Shown here: in pieces, positions 1-8,167 of the stretch | Layout: each line of letters starts with the position of its first letter | Position numbering within the stretch: position 1 is the first letter of the stretch | NCBI GenBank assembly: GCA_013205085.1 | Contig: JABMLH010000004.1 | Location: 363,248 to 427,247 of the forward strand | Direction of reading: 5' to 3' | DNA: 64,000 nt | From: Microbacteriaceae bacterium VKM Ac-2854 | GTDB taxonomy: Bacteria > Actinomycetota > Actinomycetes > Actinomycetales > Microbacteriaceae | The notes under the pieces: model-generated | What the model was told of the DNA's origin: nothing | What the model saw: the letters and a program-made list of their open reading frames with translations, nothing else | The model's database searches: none | Position numbers and translations under genes: made by a program

Positions 1-815
1 CCGTCGATCCACGGACCCTCGATGGTCATCGCGGCCAGACCCTTGCCGAACGCCTCGCCGCCCCAGCCGGCGCTGACGTCCTTCGCGAACTTCAGCGTGC
101 CAGCGCTGAGCAGCTTCTTCACCTCGGTCAGCCCCGCGACGTTCTCCGCGGAGTCGGCGGTGACGGTCTTGCCGTCATCCGACACCAGCTGGCCGCCGGC
201 CTGATTCATAAAAACGCCGAGCCGGGCGTACTCGCCGTTGGTGACAAGCCCGGTCACGTTCCCGGTGGTCAGCTTCGTCGCCGCGGCCTCCAGCGAGGCC
301 CAGTCGGTGGGGATGTCCGCATCCGTCAGCCCCGCCGCCGCCCAGAGGTCGGTGTTGATCACGAGGCCGAGGGTGGAGAAGTCCTTCGGCTCGCAGTAGA
401 AGGTGTCGTCGAAGGTGAACGCGTCCTTCAGCGATGGGTAGAAGGCGTCGGCGTTGCTCGCCTCGGCGGCGTAGGGCTCCAGGTAGCCGTTCGAGGCGTA
501 GGTCTGGAACTGGTCCCAGCTCATGTAGAACAGGTCGGGCGGGTTGCCGCCGGAGAAGCCCTGGCCGAGCTGCTGCGTGAGGTCGCTGGCCGCGACCACC
601 TCGACGGAGGTGTCGTTGTCGGCCGCCCACGCGTCGACCGCATCCGTGACGGCCTTGGTCTCGGCGTCGCCGGAGGAGCCGATCATCAGCGTCAGCCCGC
701 CGCCGCCCGAGGAGGAGTCGGAGGAGCCGCCGCCCGAGCAGGCCGCGAGGGAGAACGCGAGCCCCGTCGCGGCGATCGCGGCACCCCAGCGTGCCGCCTT
801 CTTGGTGAGTGTCAT
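1..815 (-). CDS. ABC sugar transporter substrate-binding lipoprotein (3'-truncated by window edge)
   Basis: Reads leftward out of the window, so the C-terminus is missing. The N-terminus has Lys residues, a hydrophobic stretch and a lipobox ending Leu-Ala-Ala-Cys (Cys26), followed by a Gly/Ser linker, as in membrane-anchored binding proteins. The body resembles family 1 extracellular solute-binding proteins (motifs such as GGNPPDLFYMSWDQF and a late EGPW). Role: captures a sugar outside the cell for an ABC importer whose permeases should lie beyond position 1. ATG codons at 818 and 815 are adjacent; 815 leaves six bases to the AAAGG ribosome site and is preferred. It lies just downstream of a LacI regulator on the same strand, so the regulator probably controls it. 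The sugar is not evident; the neighbouring debranching-type enzyme suggests an alpha-glucan fragment (inference). Confidence 0.85.
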   Translation of the reverse strand, partial: MTLTKKAARWGAAIAATGLAFSLAACSGGGSSDSSSGGGGLTLMIGSSGDAETKAVTDAVDAWAADNDTSVEVVAASDLTQQLGQGFSGGNPPDLFYMSWDQFQTYASNGYLEPYAAEASNADAFYPSLKDAFTFDDTFYCEPKDFSTLGLVINTDLWAAAGLTDADIPTDWASLEAAATKLTTGNVTGLVTNGEYARLGVFMNQAGGQLVSDDGKTVTADSAENVAGLTEVKKLLSAGTLKFAKDVSAGWGGEAFGKGLAAMTIEGPWID

Positions 816-853
816 CATCGACCTTTCGTGTGTGGTGCTGTGTGGTGGAAGCT

Positions 854-1858
854 CTAGGGGCGCGCGACGAACGTCGGCGTGATCAGTCGGTGCGCCTCGC
901 CCGCGGCGAGTTCGCGGTGCACGACGTCGCTGCCGGAGTCGCCCAGCAGCAGCTCCAGCGCGCCGGAGGCGACGGCGTCGAGGTTCTGCTCGACGCTGGC
1001 GAAGCCGATCGCCGCGGCAACGGGCGTGTTGTCGAAGCCGGTGATCGGCAGTTCGGGCCGCCCGGCAGCGGCGGCGGCCATCGCGGCGCCGAGCGCGAGG
1101 GAGTCGGAGACGCAGACCAGCGCGTCGAGTTCCGGATGCGCGGCGAGCAGTTCGGCGGCGGCGGCGCGCGCCTGTTGCACGTCGTCCTCGGCCGTCGCTT
1201 GCACCCGTTCCGCTCCGACGACCCGCTCCCATCCGCTGCGGCGGTCGTCGCCCGTCGCCGAGCCCGACGGCCAGCCGAGGTAGCCGATCCGCTCCGCCCC
1301 GCGGCCGCGCAGATGCCGGGTCGCCTGCTCGACGCCGGCCGCGCCGTCGACGTCGACCCAGAGGTGCTGCGGGTCGTTCATGTCGTCGAGCCCCCACGGG
1401 CGGCCGAAGGTGACGAAGGGCACCTCGTGCTCGATCAGCCACTGCGTGCGCGGGTCGCCGTAGAAGGTCGAGCTCAGCACGAAGGCGTCCACGTCGGCCC
1501 CATCGCGGAGCTTGCCGATCTGCGCGATCTCCTGCTCGGGGGTCGCGGCGGTGTAGAGCAGGATGCGCATCCCGCGCGCATCCGCCTGCTCGGTCATCGC
1601 GTGCAGGAAGCGGTCGAGCAGGCTGCCCGAGATGCCGTCGTGCACGCGGTCCATCCGGATGCCGATGGTCGCCGACTTGCGGGTGCGCAGCCGACGAGCG
1701 GAGGCGTGCGGCCGGTACTGCAGGGCATCGATCGCCCGCTGCACCCGCTCGCGCGTCTCGGGCCGCACGATCTCGGGGCTGTTCAGCACGTTCGACACCG
1801 TCTGCCGCGAGACGCCGGCCGCCTGGGCGACGTCGGCGACGGTGGGCAGTGCGCTCAT
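854..1858 (-). CDS. LacI family transcriptional regulator
   Basis: A 334-residue protein with an N-terminal LacI helix-turn-helix (TVADVAQAAGVSRQTVSNVL, about residues 6-25) and a periplasmic-binding-protein-like effector domain to the end, the usual family length. The start at 1858 is chosen because an AGGAG site sits six bases upstream; an in-frame start further upstream (1930) would read through the operator-like DNA. It is followed on the same strand by a sugar-binding lipoprotein and faces a glycogen-debranching-type enzyme across a 180-bp region with two palindromic operator candidates. It likely represses both directions until a sugar or sugar phosphate binds. The inducer cannot be told from sequence. 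Confidence 0.9.
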   Translation of the reverse strand: MSALPTVADVAQAAGVSRQTVSNVLNSPEIVRPETRERVQRAIDALQYRPHASARRLRTRKSATIGIRMDRVHDGISGSLLDRFLHAMTEQADARGMRILLYTAATPEQEIAQIGKLRDGADVDAFVLSSTFYGDPRTQWLIEHEVPFVTFGRPWGLDDMNDPQHLWVDVDGAAGVEQATRHLRGRGAERIGYLGWPSGSATGDDRRSGWERVVGAERVQATAEDDVQQARAAAAELLAAHPELDALVCVSDSLALGAAMAAAAAGRPELPITGFDNTPVAAAIGFASVEQNLDAVASGALELLLGDSGSDVVHRELAAGEAHRLITPTFVARP

Positions 1859-1913
1859 GCTCGACTCCTGGACTCGCGGCGTCGATGCTGCTGTCAGGTT
1901 CGACGCCGAACGG

Positions 1914-1927
1914 TTCGATCGTTCAAA
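1914..1927. promoter_or_regulatory. Candidate LacI operator, site 1
   Basis: TTCGATCGTTCAAA matches the perfect palindrome 34 bases to the right at 12 of 14 positions and has the central CG dinucleotide typical of LacI-family operators. It lies 56 bp upstream of the regulator start. Confidence 0.5.
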
Positions 1928-1947
1928 CACTGCGATATCGGCCGCCG

Positions 1948-1963
1948 ATTTGATCGATCAAAT
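1948..1963. promoter_or_regulatory. Candidate LacI operator, site 2 (perfect palindrome)
   Basis: ATTTGATCGATCAAAT is a perfect 16-bp palindrome with a central CG, in the divergent region between the LacI gene (start 1858) and the debranching-type enzyme (start 2039). Form and place fit a LacI-family operator; the two sites could be bridged by a tetramer or bound by two dimers. Confidence 0.65.
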
Positions 1964-2038
1964 GACGGTGCTATGTTACCTCCGAGACGGGCGCTGTCAA
2001 TCCGCGCCTCCCGCCGACGATTCGCAGAGGAGTCGATC

Positions 2039-3985
2039 GTGAACGTGCGCGACGAATCCAGTCACCCGCCCCTCCAGCCGCTGCTGCACGACTCGACCGT
2101 GCTGCTGCGGGCGCCGTCGCAGGCCTGGTCGGCGGCCGATGGCGAGATGGGTTCGGCGCCGATCCACGGCTTCTTCCACGGCGACATCCGCGTGCTGGCC
2201 GGCCTGTCCGTGCGCATCGGCGGGGCGCCGGTCGAGCCGATCGCGCTCTCGCGCGACGGCGCGTCCTCCGCCGTGTTCGTGGCCCTGGCGCGCTCGCTCG
2301 ACGACGCCTCCGCCGATCCGAAGCTGCGACTCGTGCACCGCCGCAGGGTCGAAGCCGGACTGCTGAGCGAGACGCTGACCCTCGAATCCGCACTGCCCAC
2401 GGCGGTCGAGACCAGCATCGAGGTGCGCCTGGTGCCGGATGCGACGGTGATGCACGTGGTCAAGGCCGGGCTCGCCGAGCCGAGCGGAGAATGGCCGAGC
2501 GGGGTGACCGTGACCGCGGTCGAGGCCGAGCGCGACGGATCCGCGCTGCGCTGGGCGGTGTCGGTGCCGCCGCGCGGCAGCGCATCCGTGAGCTGGAGCC
2601 TCGCCGTCGCGGATGCCGCCGCCGTCGTCGCGGCCGCGCCCGGCGAAGCGGAGTGGTCGGGCACGGTCGTCCACGCCGAGGACTCCCGCCTCGCCGCCTG
2701 GCTGCGCGTCGCCCTCGATGATCTGGACGCCCTGCGGATGGTCACCACCGCCCGCCCCGACGAGCCGTTCCTCGCCGCCGGCGCGCCCTGGTTCTTCACG
2801 CTCTTCGGCCGCGACTCGATCTGGGCCGCGCGGATGCTGCTGCCGCTGGGCACCGCGATCGCCGGCTCCACGCTGCGGGTTCTCGCCGGCCTGCAGGGCA
2901 CGCGCAGCGTCGCCGACACGGCGGAGCAGCCGGGCAAGATCATGCACGAACTGCGCGCGACGACGCTGGAGATCCCGGGCGAGGGCGTCTCGCTCCCGCC
3001 GCTGTACTACGGCACCGTCGACGCGACGGCGCTCTGGGTGACCCTGCTGCACGACGCCTGGCGCTGGGGCCTCCCGGAGGAGGAGGTGGAGGCGCTGCTG
3101 CCGGCGCTGGAGGCTGCGCTCGGCTGGCTCGCCGACAACGCGGATGCGGACGGCTTCCTGCGCTACGTCGACAGCACAGGCCACGGTCTGGCGAACCAGG
3201 GCTGGAAGGACTCCGGCGACTCGATCCAGTGGCACGACGGCCGGCTCGCCGAGGGCCCCATCGCGCTGTGCGAGGTACAGGCCTACGCGCACGAGGCGTA
3301 CGTCGGCGCCGCGGCGCTGCTGGAGCGGTTCGGGCGGGACGGATCCGCGTGGCTCACGCGCGCCAGCGAGCTGAAAACGGCCTTCGACCGGGCCTTCTGG
3401 ATCGAAACCGGCGACGGCGGTTACCCGGCGATCGCGCTGGATGTGCACGGCCGGCCGGTCGATTCGGTCACCAGCAACCTCGGGCACCTGCTGGGCACCG
3501 GCATCCTCGCGCCGGGGCGCGCCGAGCGCATCGCCGAGGTGCTGGTGTCGCCCGCGCTGAACTCCGGTTACGGCTTGCGCACGCTGTCGACGGGTGACGC
3601 GGGCTACGCCCCGCTCTCGTACCACGGCGGCACCGTGTGGGCGCACGACACGGCCATCGCGGTGGCCGGACTGGCCCGCGAGGGCTTCGACGCCGAGGCC
3701 GCCGAGCTCGCGCACGGGCTGCTGGCTGCCGCCGAGGGCTTCGGCTACCGGATGCCCGAACTGCACTCGGGCGATCCGGCCGCCGGATTCGCCGCGCCCG
3801 TGCCGTATCCCGCCGCCTGCCGACCGCAGGCCTGGTCAGCGGCCGCGTCGGTCGTGGTGCTCTCGGCCGCTCTCGGCCTCGCACCCGCCGGCGCGACGCT
3901 CACCGTCACCCCGAACCCCGCCGTCGCCGGCGCCGTCTCGGCCCACGGCATCCGCTACCGCGGCGAGATCGTCCCGATCCCCTGA
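2039..3985 (+). CDS. Amylo-alpha-1,6-glucosidase / glycogen debranching-type enzyme
   Basis: A 648-residue cytosolic protein. Residues about 15-220 match the beta-rich N-terminal domain of bacterial debranching-like enzymes (opening with LLRAPSQAWSAADGEMGSAPIHGFF-type sequence); the rest is an (alpha/alpha)6 barrel of the amylo-1,6-glucosidase type, with motifs WFFTLFGRDS, NQGWKDSGDSI and CRPQAWSAA. It probably trims alpha-glucosidic branches or short glucans. GTG at 2039 is chosen because AGAGGAG lies six bases upstream; a longer reading frame to the left is the antisense of the LacI gene. It diverges from the LacI gene and its operators, so it is likely sugar-induced. The exact substrate is uncertain; related actinobacterial proteins are often annotated only as 'glycogen debranching N-terminal domain-containing'. 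Confidence 0.87.
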   Translation: MNVRDESSHPPLQPLLHDSTVLLRAPSQAWSAADGEMGSAPIHGFFHGDIRVLAGLSVRIGGAPVEPIALSRDGASSAVFVALARSLDDASADPKLRLVHRRRVEAGLLSETLTLESALPTAVETSIEVRLVPDATVMHVVKAGLAEPSGEWPSGVTVTAVEAERDGSALRWAVSVPPRGSASVSWSLAVADAAAVVAAAPGEAEWSGTVVHAEDSRLAAWLRVALDDLDALRMVTTARPDEPFLAAGAPWFFTLFGRDSIWAARMLLPLGTAIAGSTLRVLAGLQGTRSVADTAEQPGKIMHELRATTLEIPGEGVSLPPLYYGTVDATALWVTLLHDAWRWGLPEEEVEALLPALEAALGWLADNADADGFLRYVDSTGHGLANQGWKDSGDSIQWHDGRLAEGPIALCEVQAYAHEAYVGAAALLERFGRDGSAWLTRASELKTAFDRAFWIETGDGGYPAIALDVHGRPVDSVTSNLGHLLGTGILAPGRAERIAEVLVSPALNSGYGLRTLSTGDAGYAPLSYHGGTVWAHDTAIAVAGLAREGFDAEAAELAHGLLAAAEGFGYRMPELHSGDPAAGFAAPVPYPAACRPQAWSAAASVVVLSAALGLAPAGATLTVTPNPAVAGAVSAHGIRYRGEIVPIP

Positions 3986-4012
3986 CCACAGCCGGCCACC
4001 CCTGACCGCGAC

Positions 4013-4438
4013 TCACACCCTCGGCGCCACCTCCGCCAGCCCCGTCAACACCATCCGCCAGTTGCCCGACGCGTGCTCGGCCGCCTCATCCGTGGCGTTG
4101 TTGTCCTGCGTGATCGTCACCGTGCAGCCGCCGTCGGCCGGCTCGATCGCGTACTCGACGCGCTGGTAGTTCTCCGGCACGTCGGGTTTGCCGCTGCTCG
4201 GACTGAAGAAGCTGGTGACCAGCCGCCGCGGCTCGGTGTACTCGAGCACCTCGCCCGTGTCCTCGTACGCCTTGCCGTCGAACTCCCCGGAGTAGCGGAT
4301 CCGGCTGCCGACCTTCCAGTCCGTCTCCAGCGTGGTGCCGAAGAAGTACTGCTTCACCAAGTCCGGCTCCGTCAGCGCTCGCCAGATCTGTTCCGCCGTC
4401 GCCGGCACCCACACACTCGCCTTCGCATCCTCGACCAT
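4013..4438 (-). CDS. SRPBCC (AHSA1-like) domain protein
   Basis: A 141-residue single-domain protein of the START/SRPBCC fold, opening with the usual beta-strand and 'PATAEQIWRALTEPDLVKQYFFG' type helix, with an internal 'W.G..I.Y.GE' pattern and a C-terminal long helix ending in GLAEVAPRV. Such proteins bind hydrophobic ligands or act as Hsp90-activator-like folds; the ligand here is unknown. ATG at 4438 has GGAAGGGAGAG five bases upstream. It sits between the convergent debranching-type gene and a same-strand flavoprotein. No ArsR partner, which commonly accompanies this family, is adjacent. Confidence 0.85.
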   Translation of the reverse strand: MVEDAKASVWVPATAEQIWRALTEPDLVKQYFFGTTLETDWKVGSRIRYSGEFDGKAYEDTGEVLEYTEPRRLVTSFFSPSSGKPDVPENYQRVEYAIEPADGGCTVTITQDNNATDEAAEHASGNWRMVLTGLAEVAPRV

Positions 4439-4499
4439 CGTCGCTCTCCCTTCCGTCGCCAGTCTGCGCCCACCACCCCCTGCGACGGAACGGGCGCGG

Positions 4500-5573
4500 C
4501 TAACCCAGGCGCGCCAGCACCTGGCGGGCGATGCGGCGGCCGGAGCGGTTCGCGCCGATGGTGGAGGCGGTCGGACCGTACCCGGCGAAGAAGATCCGCG
4601 GATCCGTGAGCGACGCGCCGTCCTCGACCGCGATGCCGCCGCTCTGCTCCCGCAGGTGCAACGGGGCGAGGTGGCGCAGCTCCGGCCGGAACCCGGTGGC
4701 CCAGATGATCGCGTCGGCTCGGCTGAAGGTACCGTCGGGCCAGCGCACACCGTCGGCCTCGATCGCACTGAACATCGGCCGATCCCTCAGGATCCCGCGC
4801 TCGATCCCCGCCGCGATCCGCCGGGTGCGCTGCACGCCGGTGCCGCTGACGATGCTCGGCAGCGCCGCGCCCGCGCGCGCCGCCTCATCCTGCATCGCGA
4901 CCGCGGCCTGGGCGGACTCGAGCGCGAGGGTGTCGCCGTCGCGGAACTCGACCGGGCGCCTCGTCGCCCAGGTCACGCTGCGGGCCACCCGCTCGAGCTC
5001 CAGGAGGAAGCCGATCGCCGACGTGCCGCCGCCGACGACGATGACCTGCTGATCGGTGAACTGCTCAGCGGCGACGTACTGCGTCGTATCCAGCTGCCGC
5101 CCGCGGAAGAAGTTGCGTCCGCGGTAGAACGGCACGAACGGCGAACCCCAGGTTCCGGTCGCGTTGACCAGGATGCGCGTGGTCCAGTCGCCCGCGTCCG
5201 TCTCGATCCGCAGGCGGCCGCCTCCTGCCTCCGTCACCTGCTGCACGGCGACCGGGCGCCGCACCGGCAGCTCGAACGCCCGCTCGTAACGCCCGTAGTA
5301 CTCGGTCACGACGTCGCGCGCGGGTCGGCGACGGTCCGCGGTGTCGAAGCTCACCCCCATCCGGTCCATCCCCGGGAGGTCGTGCACCTTGTGGGCGGAG
5401 CCGAGGCGCAGCGCCTCCCACCGGAACTGCCACGCCCCGCCCGGCAGCGGCCCGCGATCCAGCAGGGCGAAGTCGTTCCCGAGACCCAGACGGCGCAGGT
5501 GGTAGCCGACCGAAAGGCCCGCCTGACCGGCCCCGATCACAACGACGGGGAGGAAGAGGGGTTCGCTCGGCAC
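4500..5573 (-). CDS. FAD/NAD(P)-binding monooxygenase-like flavoprotein
   Basis: A 357-residue protein with an N-terminal FAD-binding Rossmann motif (VVVIGAGQAGLSVGYHL), a second dinucleotide site near residue 180 (VIVVGGGTSAIGF) and the ATGFRPEL motif near the C-terminus, the layout of single-component flavoprotein monooxygenases and thioredoxin-reductase-like oxidoreductases (family CzcO-like). The likely start is GTG at 5573; the upstream ribosome site is weak (GGA). Substrate unknown. No ferredoxin or metal-efflux partner is adjacent, so the CzcO name would be a similarity label only. Confidence 0.85.
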   Translation of the reverse strand: MPSEPLFLPVVVIGAGQAGLSVGYHLRRLGLGNDFALLDRGPLPGGAWQFRWEALRLGSAHKVHDLPGMDRMGVSFDTADRRRPARDVVTEYYGRYERAFELPVRRPVAVQQVTEAGGGRLRIETDAGDWTTRILVNATGTWGSPFVPFYRGRNFFRGRQLDTTQYVAAEQFTDQQVIVVGGGTSAIGFLLELERVARSVTWATRRPVEFRDGDTLALESAQAAVAMQDEAARAGAALPSIVSGTGVQRTRRIAAGIERGILRDRPMFSAIEADGVRWPDGTFSRADAIIWATGFRPELRHLAPLHLREQSGGIAVEDGASLTDPRIFFAGYGPTASTIGANRSGRRIARQVLARLG

Positions 5574-5762
5574 AGCACATCCAACGTCGGGTTCCAGTGG
5601 GTTGTTCCTGCGGCCGGCGGGACCGGATGCGGCACCTCGGGGGTACCTGGGGGCGGTACTCGCCCCGTCTGCTAAACTACCGGCTAGATTTCATCGTTCC
5701 CTGTTTGGTTCTATCCCAGCCGGCTCTTGCCCGTCTGGCCTGTCATCGTGAGGGGGTCACCC

Positions 5763-5978
5763 ATGGGGCGCGGCCGTCAAAAGGCAAAGAATACGAAGAT
5801 CGCCCGTGAGCTGAAGTCGTTCAGCCCGTCGGTCGATTACAACGCACTCGAACGCGAACTCAGTCACCCTCACGAGGACGAGTACGCGAAGTGGGCGGAG
5901 TACGCCGACGAGACCGACGACGAGCTCGACGGCTCGGAAGACGGCTACGTCCAGGAGCCGCATCAGAAGCGAGCCTGA
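5763..5978 (+). CDS. DUF3073 family small protein
   Basis: A 71-residue charged protein starting MGRGRQKAKNTKIARELK, typical of DUF3073, with an acidic C-terminal half (DEYAKWAEYADETDDELDG). The family is conserved in Actinobacteria and is commonly found beside purM and purF, as here (purM lies 0.8 kb to the right). Function unknown; the basic N-terminus suggests nucleic acid or ribosome contact (inference). Start chosen at ATG 5763 with GAGGGGG nine bases upstream. Confidence 0.9.
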   Translation: MGRGRQKAKNTKIARELKSFSPSVDYNALERELSHPHEDEYAKWAEYADETDDELDGSEDGYVQEPHQKRA

Positions 5979-6021
5979 AGACGGGTTCTGAGCACCGGCG
6001 CACTCGCACCATCGACGACGA

Positions 6022-6046
6022 AGTCACCCCGAATCCCGGGGTGACT
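6022..6046 (+). terminator. Rho-independent terminator-like hairpin
   Basis: AGTCACCCC and its exact complement GGGGTGACT pair across a 7-base loop, followed by CTTTCG. It lies 43 bp after the DUF3073 stop codon. The U tract is short, as is common at high G+C. Confidence 0.6.
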
Positions 6047-6243
6047 CTTTCGTGTGTGCGGACACGTCGTCTGCTCGCGGAGCTTCGGCGCGCGGATCGT
6101 CGGCGCCCGATCCTGGGCGGCGGCGGTGAATCCCGCCCTCGGCATCGGTGGCTGACGCCACCCCCTTTCGCGCGCCCGTAACACGGCTGTAACGTGCCGG
6201 TAACGGACGCGACACCCGAGCGTCCGGCGTCGATGGAGCCGCC

Positions 6244-6735
6244 ATGTTCGAACCCGATATCTCCGCGCACCCCGTCGCGCGGGCCCTCTACGTCAGTCTC
6301 GCCCTCGTGATCGGCGGTGTCGTCGTCGGCGCCGCCACCGGTGCGCTCGTGGCGGTGCTGATCTACATCCCCAGTGTGGTGGCCGCCGGATTCGTCACCG
6401 GATCCGGCCTGATCACCTTCGGCGTCCTGATGGGCGTCGCCTCCGGCGCGGGCATCGGCTTCGCCGGCGGGATCGGCGCCCTCGCCGGAATGATCAGCGT
6501 GCGCGCCGTCTCGCATACCGACCTGTCGTTCATCCTCGGCTCCAGCGTCGGCGCCGCACTCGGTGTGCTGATCGCCTCGGCGAACCTGCTGGTCAGCCGC
6601 GACGGCGCCACCTGGACCCCGGTCGCGCTGTCGACGCTGTGCGCCCTCTTCGCCTGCGGCGTCGGCGCCTGGGCGCTGACCCGGCACGAGCACACGTGGG
6701 AGCGGATGCACCGGCCGGCGATGCAGCGCGTCTGA
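6244..6735 (+). CDS. Small integral membrane protein, unknown function
   Basis: A 163-residue protein with four hydrophobic segments (about residues 16-45, 50-80, 95-115 and 125-145) rich in Gly, Ala, Val and Ile and a short polar C-terminus (RHEHTWERMHRPAMQRV). I do not recognise the family. GGAG lies five bases before the ATG. It is a single gene, convergent with purM across a long hairpin repeat. Confidence 0.75.
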   Translation: MFEPDISAHPVARALYVSLALVIGGVVVGAATGALVAVLIYIPSVVAAGFVTGSGLITFGVLMGVASGAGIGFAGGIGALAGMISVRAVSHTDLSFILGSSVGAALGVLIASANLLVSRDGATWTPVALSTLCALFACGVGAWALTRHEHTWERMHRPAMQRV

Positions 6736-6738
6736 TGA

Positions 6739-6795
6739 AGTAGGGGGTTGTCACTCCGTCCCACGCGCAGCGGGACGGAGTGACAACCCCCTACT
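6739..6795. repeat. Intergenic hairpin repeat, family 1 copy A
   Basis: Two perfectly complementary 24-base arms (6739-6762 and 6772-6795) around a 9-base loop. The arm core GGGTTGTCACTCCGTCCC recurs at 32.4 kb and 56.1 kb and, with a variant core, at 31.1 kb. It separates two convergent genes and may act as a bidirectional terminator, although no U tract is present. Confidence 0.85.
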
Positions 6796-6807
6796 CGAGC
6801 GGCTCCG

Positions 6808-7941
6808 CTACGCGTACTGCCCGACCAGGCGCACCGCGCCGCCGTCGACGCCCTTAGCGCCCTGCTCGAAGCCGGCGAAGTCGCGCGCATCCGTCGAGAC
6901 GCGACCCGCGACCCACGCCGGGATGCCGGCGGGCGCGAGGGCGGCGATCACCGCGGGCGCAGCCTCGGGCGCGACCACGGCGAACATGCCGATGCCGAGG
7001 TTCCAGGTGCCCTCGGTGCTCTCCAGCGTCGCACCCGACATCCCGACCAGCGCGCGGAACACATCCGACGGGCTCCAGCTGGCGCGGTCGAGTTCGACCC
7101 AGGAGCCGCGCGGCAGCACGCGGGCGAGGTTCGCCGCGATCCCACCGCCGGTGACATGGCTGAGCGAGTGCACGGCGGAGCCGATGCCCGCGTCGCCGAG
7201 CACGTTCAGCAGCGGCGTCGTATACAGCCGCGTCGGCTCGAGCAGAACCTCGCCGACCACGCCGCCGAGTTCGGTGGAGTGATCGCGGAAGCCGATGCCG
7301 CGCTGGGCCAGGATGTGGCGGACGAGCGAGAATCCGTTGGAGTGCAGGCCGGAGGAGGCCAGCGCGATCACCAGGTCGCCGTCGCGCACGCGGTCGGCGC
7401 CGAGCACCGCATCCGCCTCGACCGCGCCCACGGCGGCGCCCGCCACGTCGTAGTCGTCGGGGCCGAGCAGGCCGGGGTGCTCCGCGGTTTCGCCGCCGAC
7501 GAGGGCGGTACCCGTGGCGGCGCAGGCGTTGGCGATGCCGGCGACGATGTCGGCGATCCGGGCCGGGACCACCTTGCCGCAGGCGATGTAGTCGGTCATG
7601 AACAGGGGGCGCGCGCCGACCACGACGATGTCGTCGACGACCATGCCGACGAGGTCCTGGCCGATGGTGTCGTGCTTGTCGATCGCCTGCGCGATCGCGA
7701 CCTTCGTGCCTACGCCGTCCGTCGACGTCGCCAGCAGCGGCTTGTCGAAGTTCTTGAGGAAGGACACGTCGTACAGCCCGGCGAAGCCGCCGACCCCGCC
7801 CAGCACGCTGGAGTTGTGGGTCGCCGAGACGGCCGCCTTCATCAGTTCGACGGCGAGATCTCCCGCCGCCGTGTCGACTCCGGCCTGGGCGTAGCTGTTC
7901 GCGCTCGTGTTCGTCACGCCGACCATTGTCGCTGATTTCAT
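6808..7941 (-). CDS. purM: Phosphoribosylformylglycinamidine cyclo-ligase (AIR synthetase)
   Basis: Catalyses ATP-dependent ring closure of FGAM to AIR, the fifth step of purine synthesis, in the cytosol. The 377-residue protein shows PurM hallmarks: SYAQAGVDTAAGD near the N-terminus, STDGVGTK (ATP/phosphate loop), DQDLVGM-like IGQDLVGMVVDD, GGETAEHPG and HVTGGGIAANL. ATG at 7941 is chosen (short leader with GAAAG); ATG at 7926 is an alternative. It diverges from purF, the usual actinobacterial arrangement, and ends at a long hairpin repeat. Confidence 0.95.
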   Translation of the reverse strand: MKSATMVGVTNTSANSYAQAGVDTAAGDLAVELMKAAVSATHNSSVLGGVGGFAGLYDVSFLKNFDKPLLATSTDGVGTKVAIAQAIDKHDTIGQDLVGMVVDDIVVVGARPLFMTDYIACGKVVPARIADIVAGIANACAATGTALVGGETAEHPGLLGPDDYDVAGAAVGAVEADAVLGADRVRDGDLVIALASSGLHSNGFSLVRHILAQRGIGFRDHSTELGGVVGEVLLEPTRLYTTPLLNVLGDAGIGSAVHSLSHVTGGGIAANLARVLPRGSWVELDRASWSPSDVFRALVGMSGATLESTEGTWNLGIGMFAVVAPEAAPAVIAALAPAGIPAWVAGRVSTDARDFAGFEQGAKGVDGGAVRLVGQYA

Positions 7942-8021
7942 GGCTTTCGCGGGGCCTGACCCGATCGGCGCTCGCGAGATGCCGCCGTGCGGACCAAATC
8001 CGTGGCCGCGGCGGCCCACAT

Positions 8022-8060
8022 CGTCCGCAACAGCGAATCTCGCGAAATTTCGCGAGATTC
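8022..8060. repeat. Palindromic repeat in the purM/purF promoter region (copy 1)
   Basis: A perfect 26-bp palindrome at 8035-8060 whose centre is TCGCGAAATTTCGCGA. The 21 bases starting GAATCTCGCG recur at 18254-18274, and CGTCCGC lies exactly six bases before the palindrome in both places, so it is a repeated element, not a chance palindrome. Here it sits between the divergent purM and purF starts, where it could also be a regulator site. Confidence 0.7.
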
Positions 8061-8167
8061 GAGGACTTGGGGCCGGCGTGAGCGAGTAAGTCTCGTTAGG
8101 TCAGGTGAAGATCGCGTGAAATGATGAGGCGTCAATCCCCCTTGTACCCTTTGGGAGCCCACCAGGC

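Noticed and set aside
809..2038. Long plus-strand frame reading into the debranching-type gene
   Set aside because: It is the antisense of the LacI gene; the GTG at 2039 has a good ribosome site and the conserved domain begins there.
8035..8060. parS-like partition site
   Set aside because: The palindrome does not match the TGTTTCACGTGAAACA-type parS sequence and no parAB pair is adjacent.
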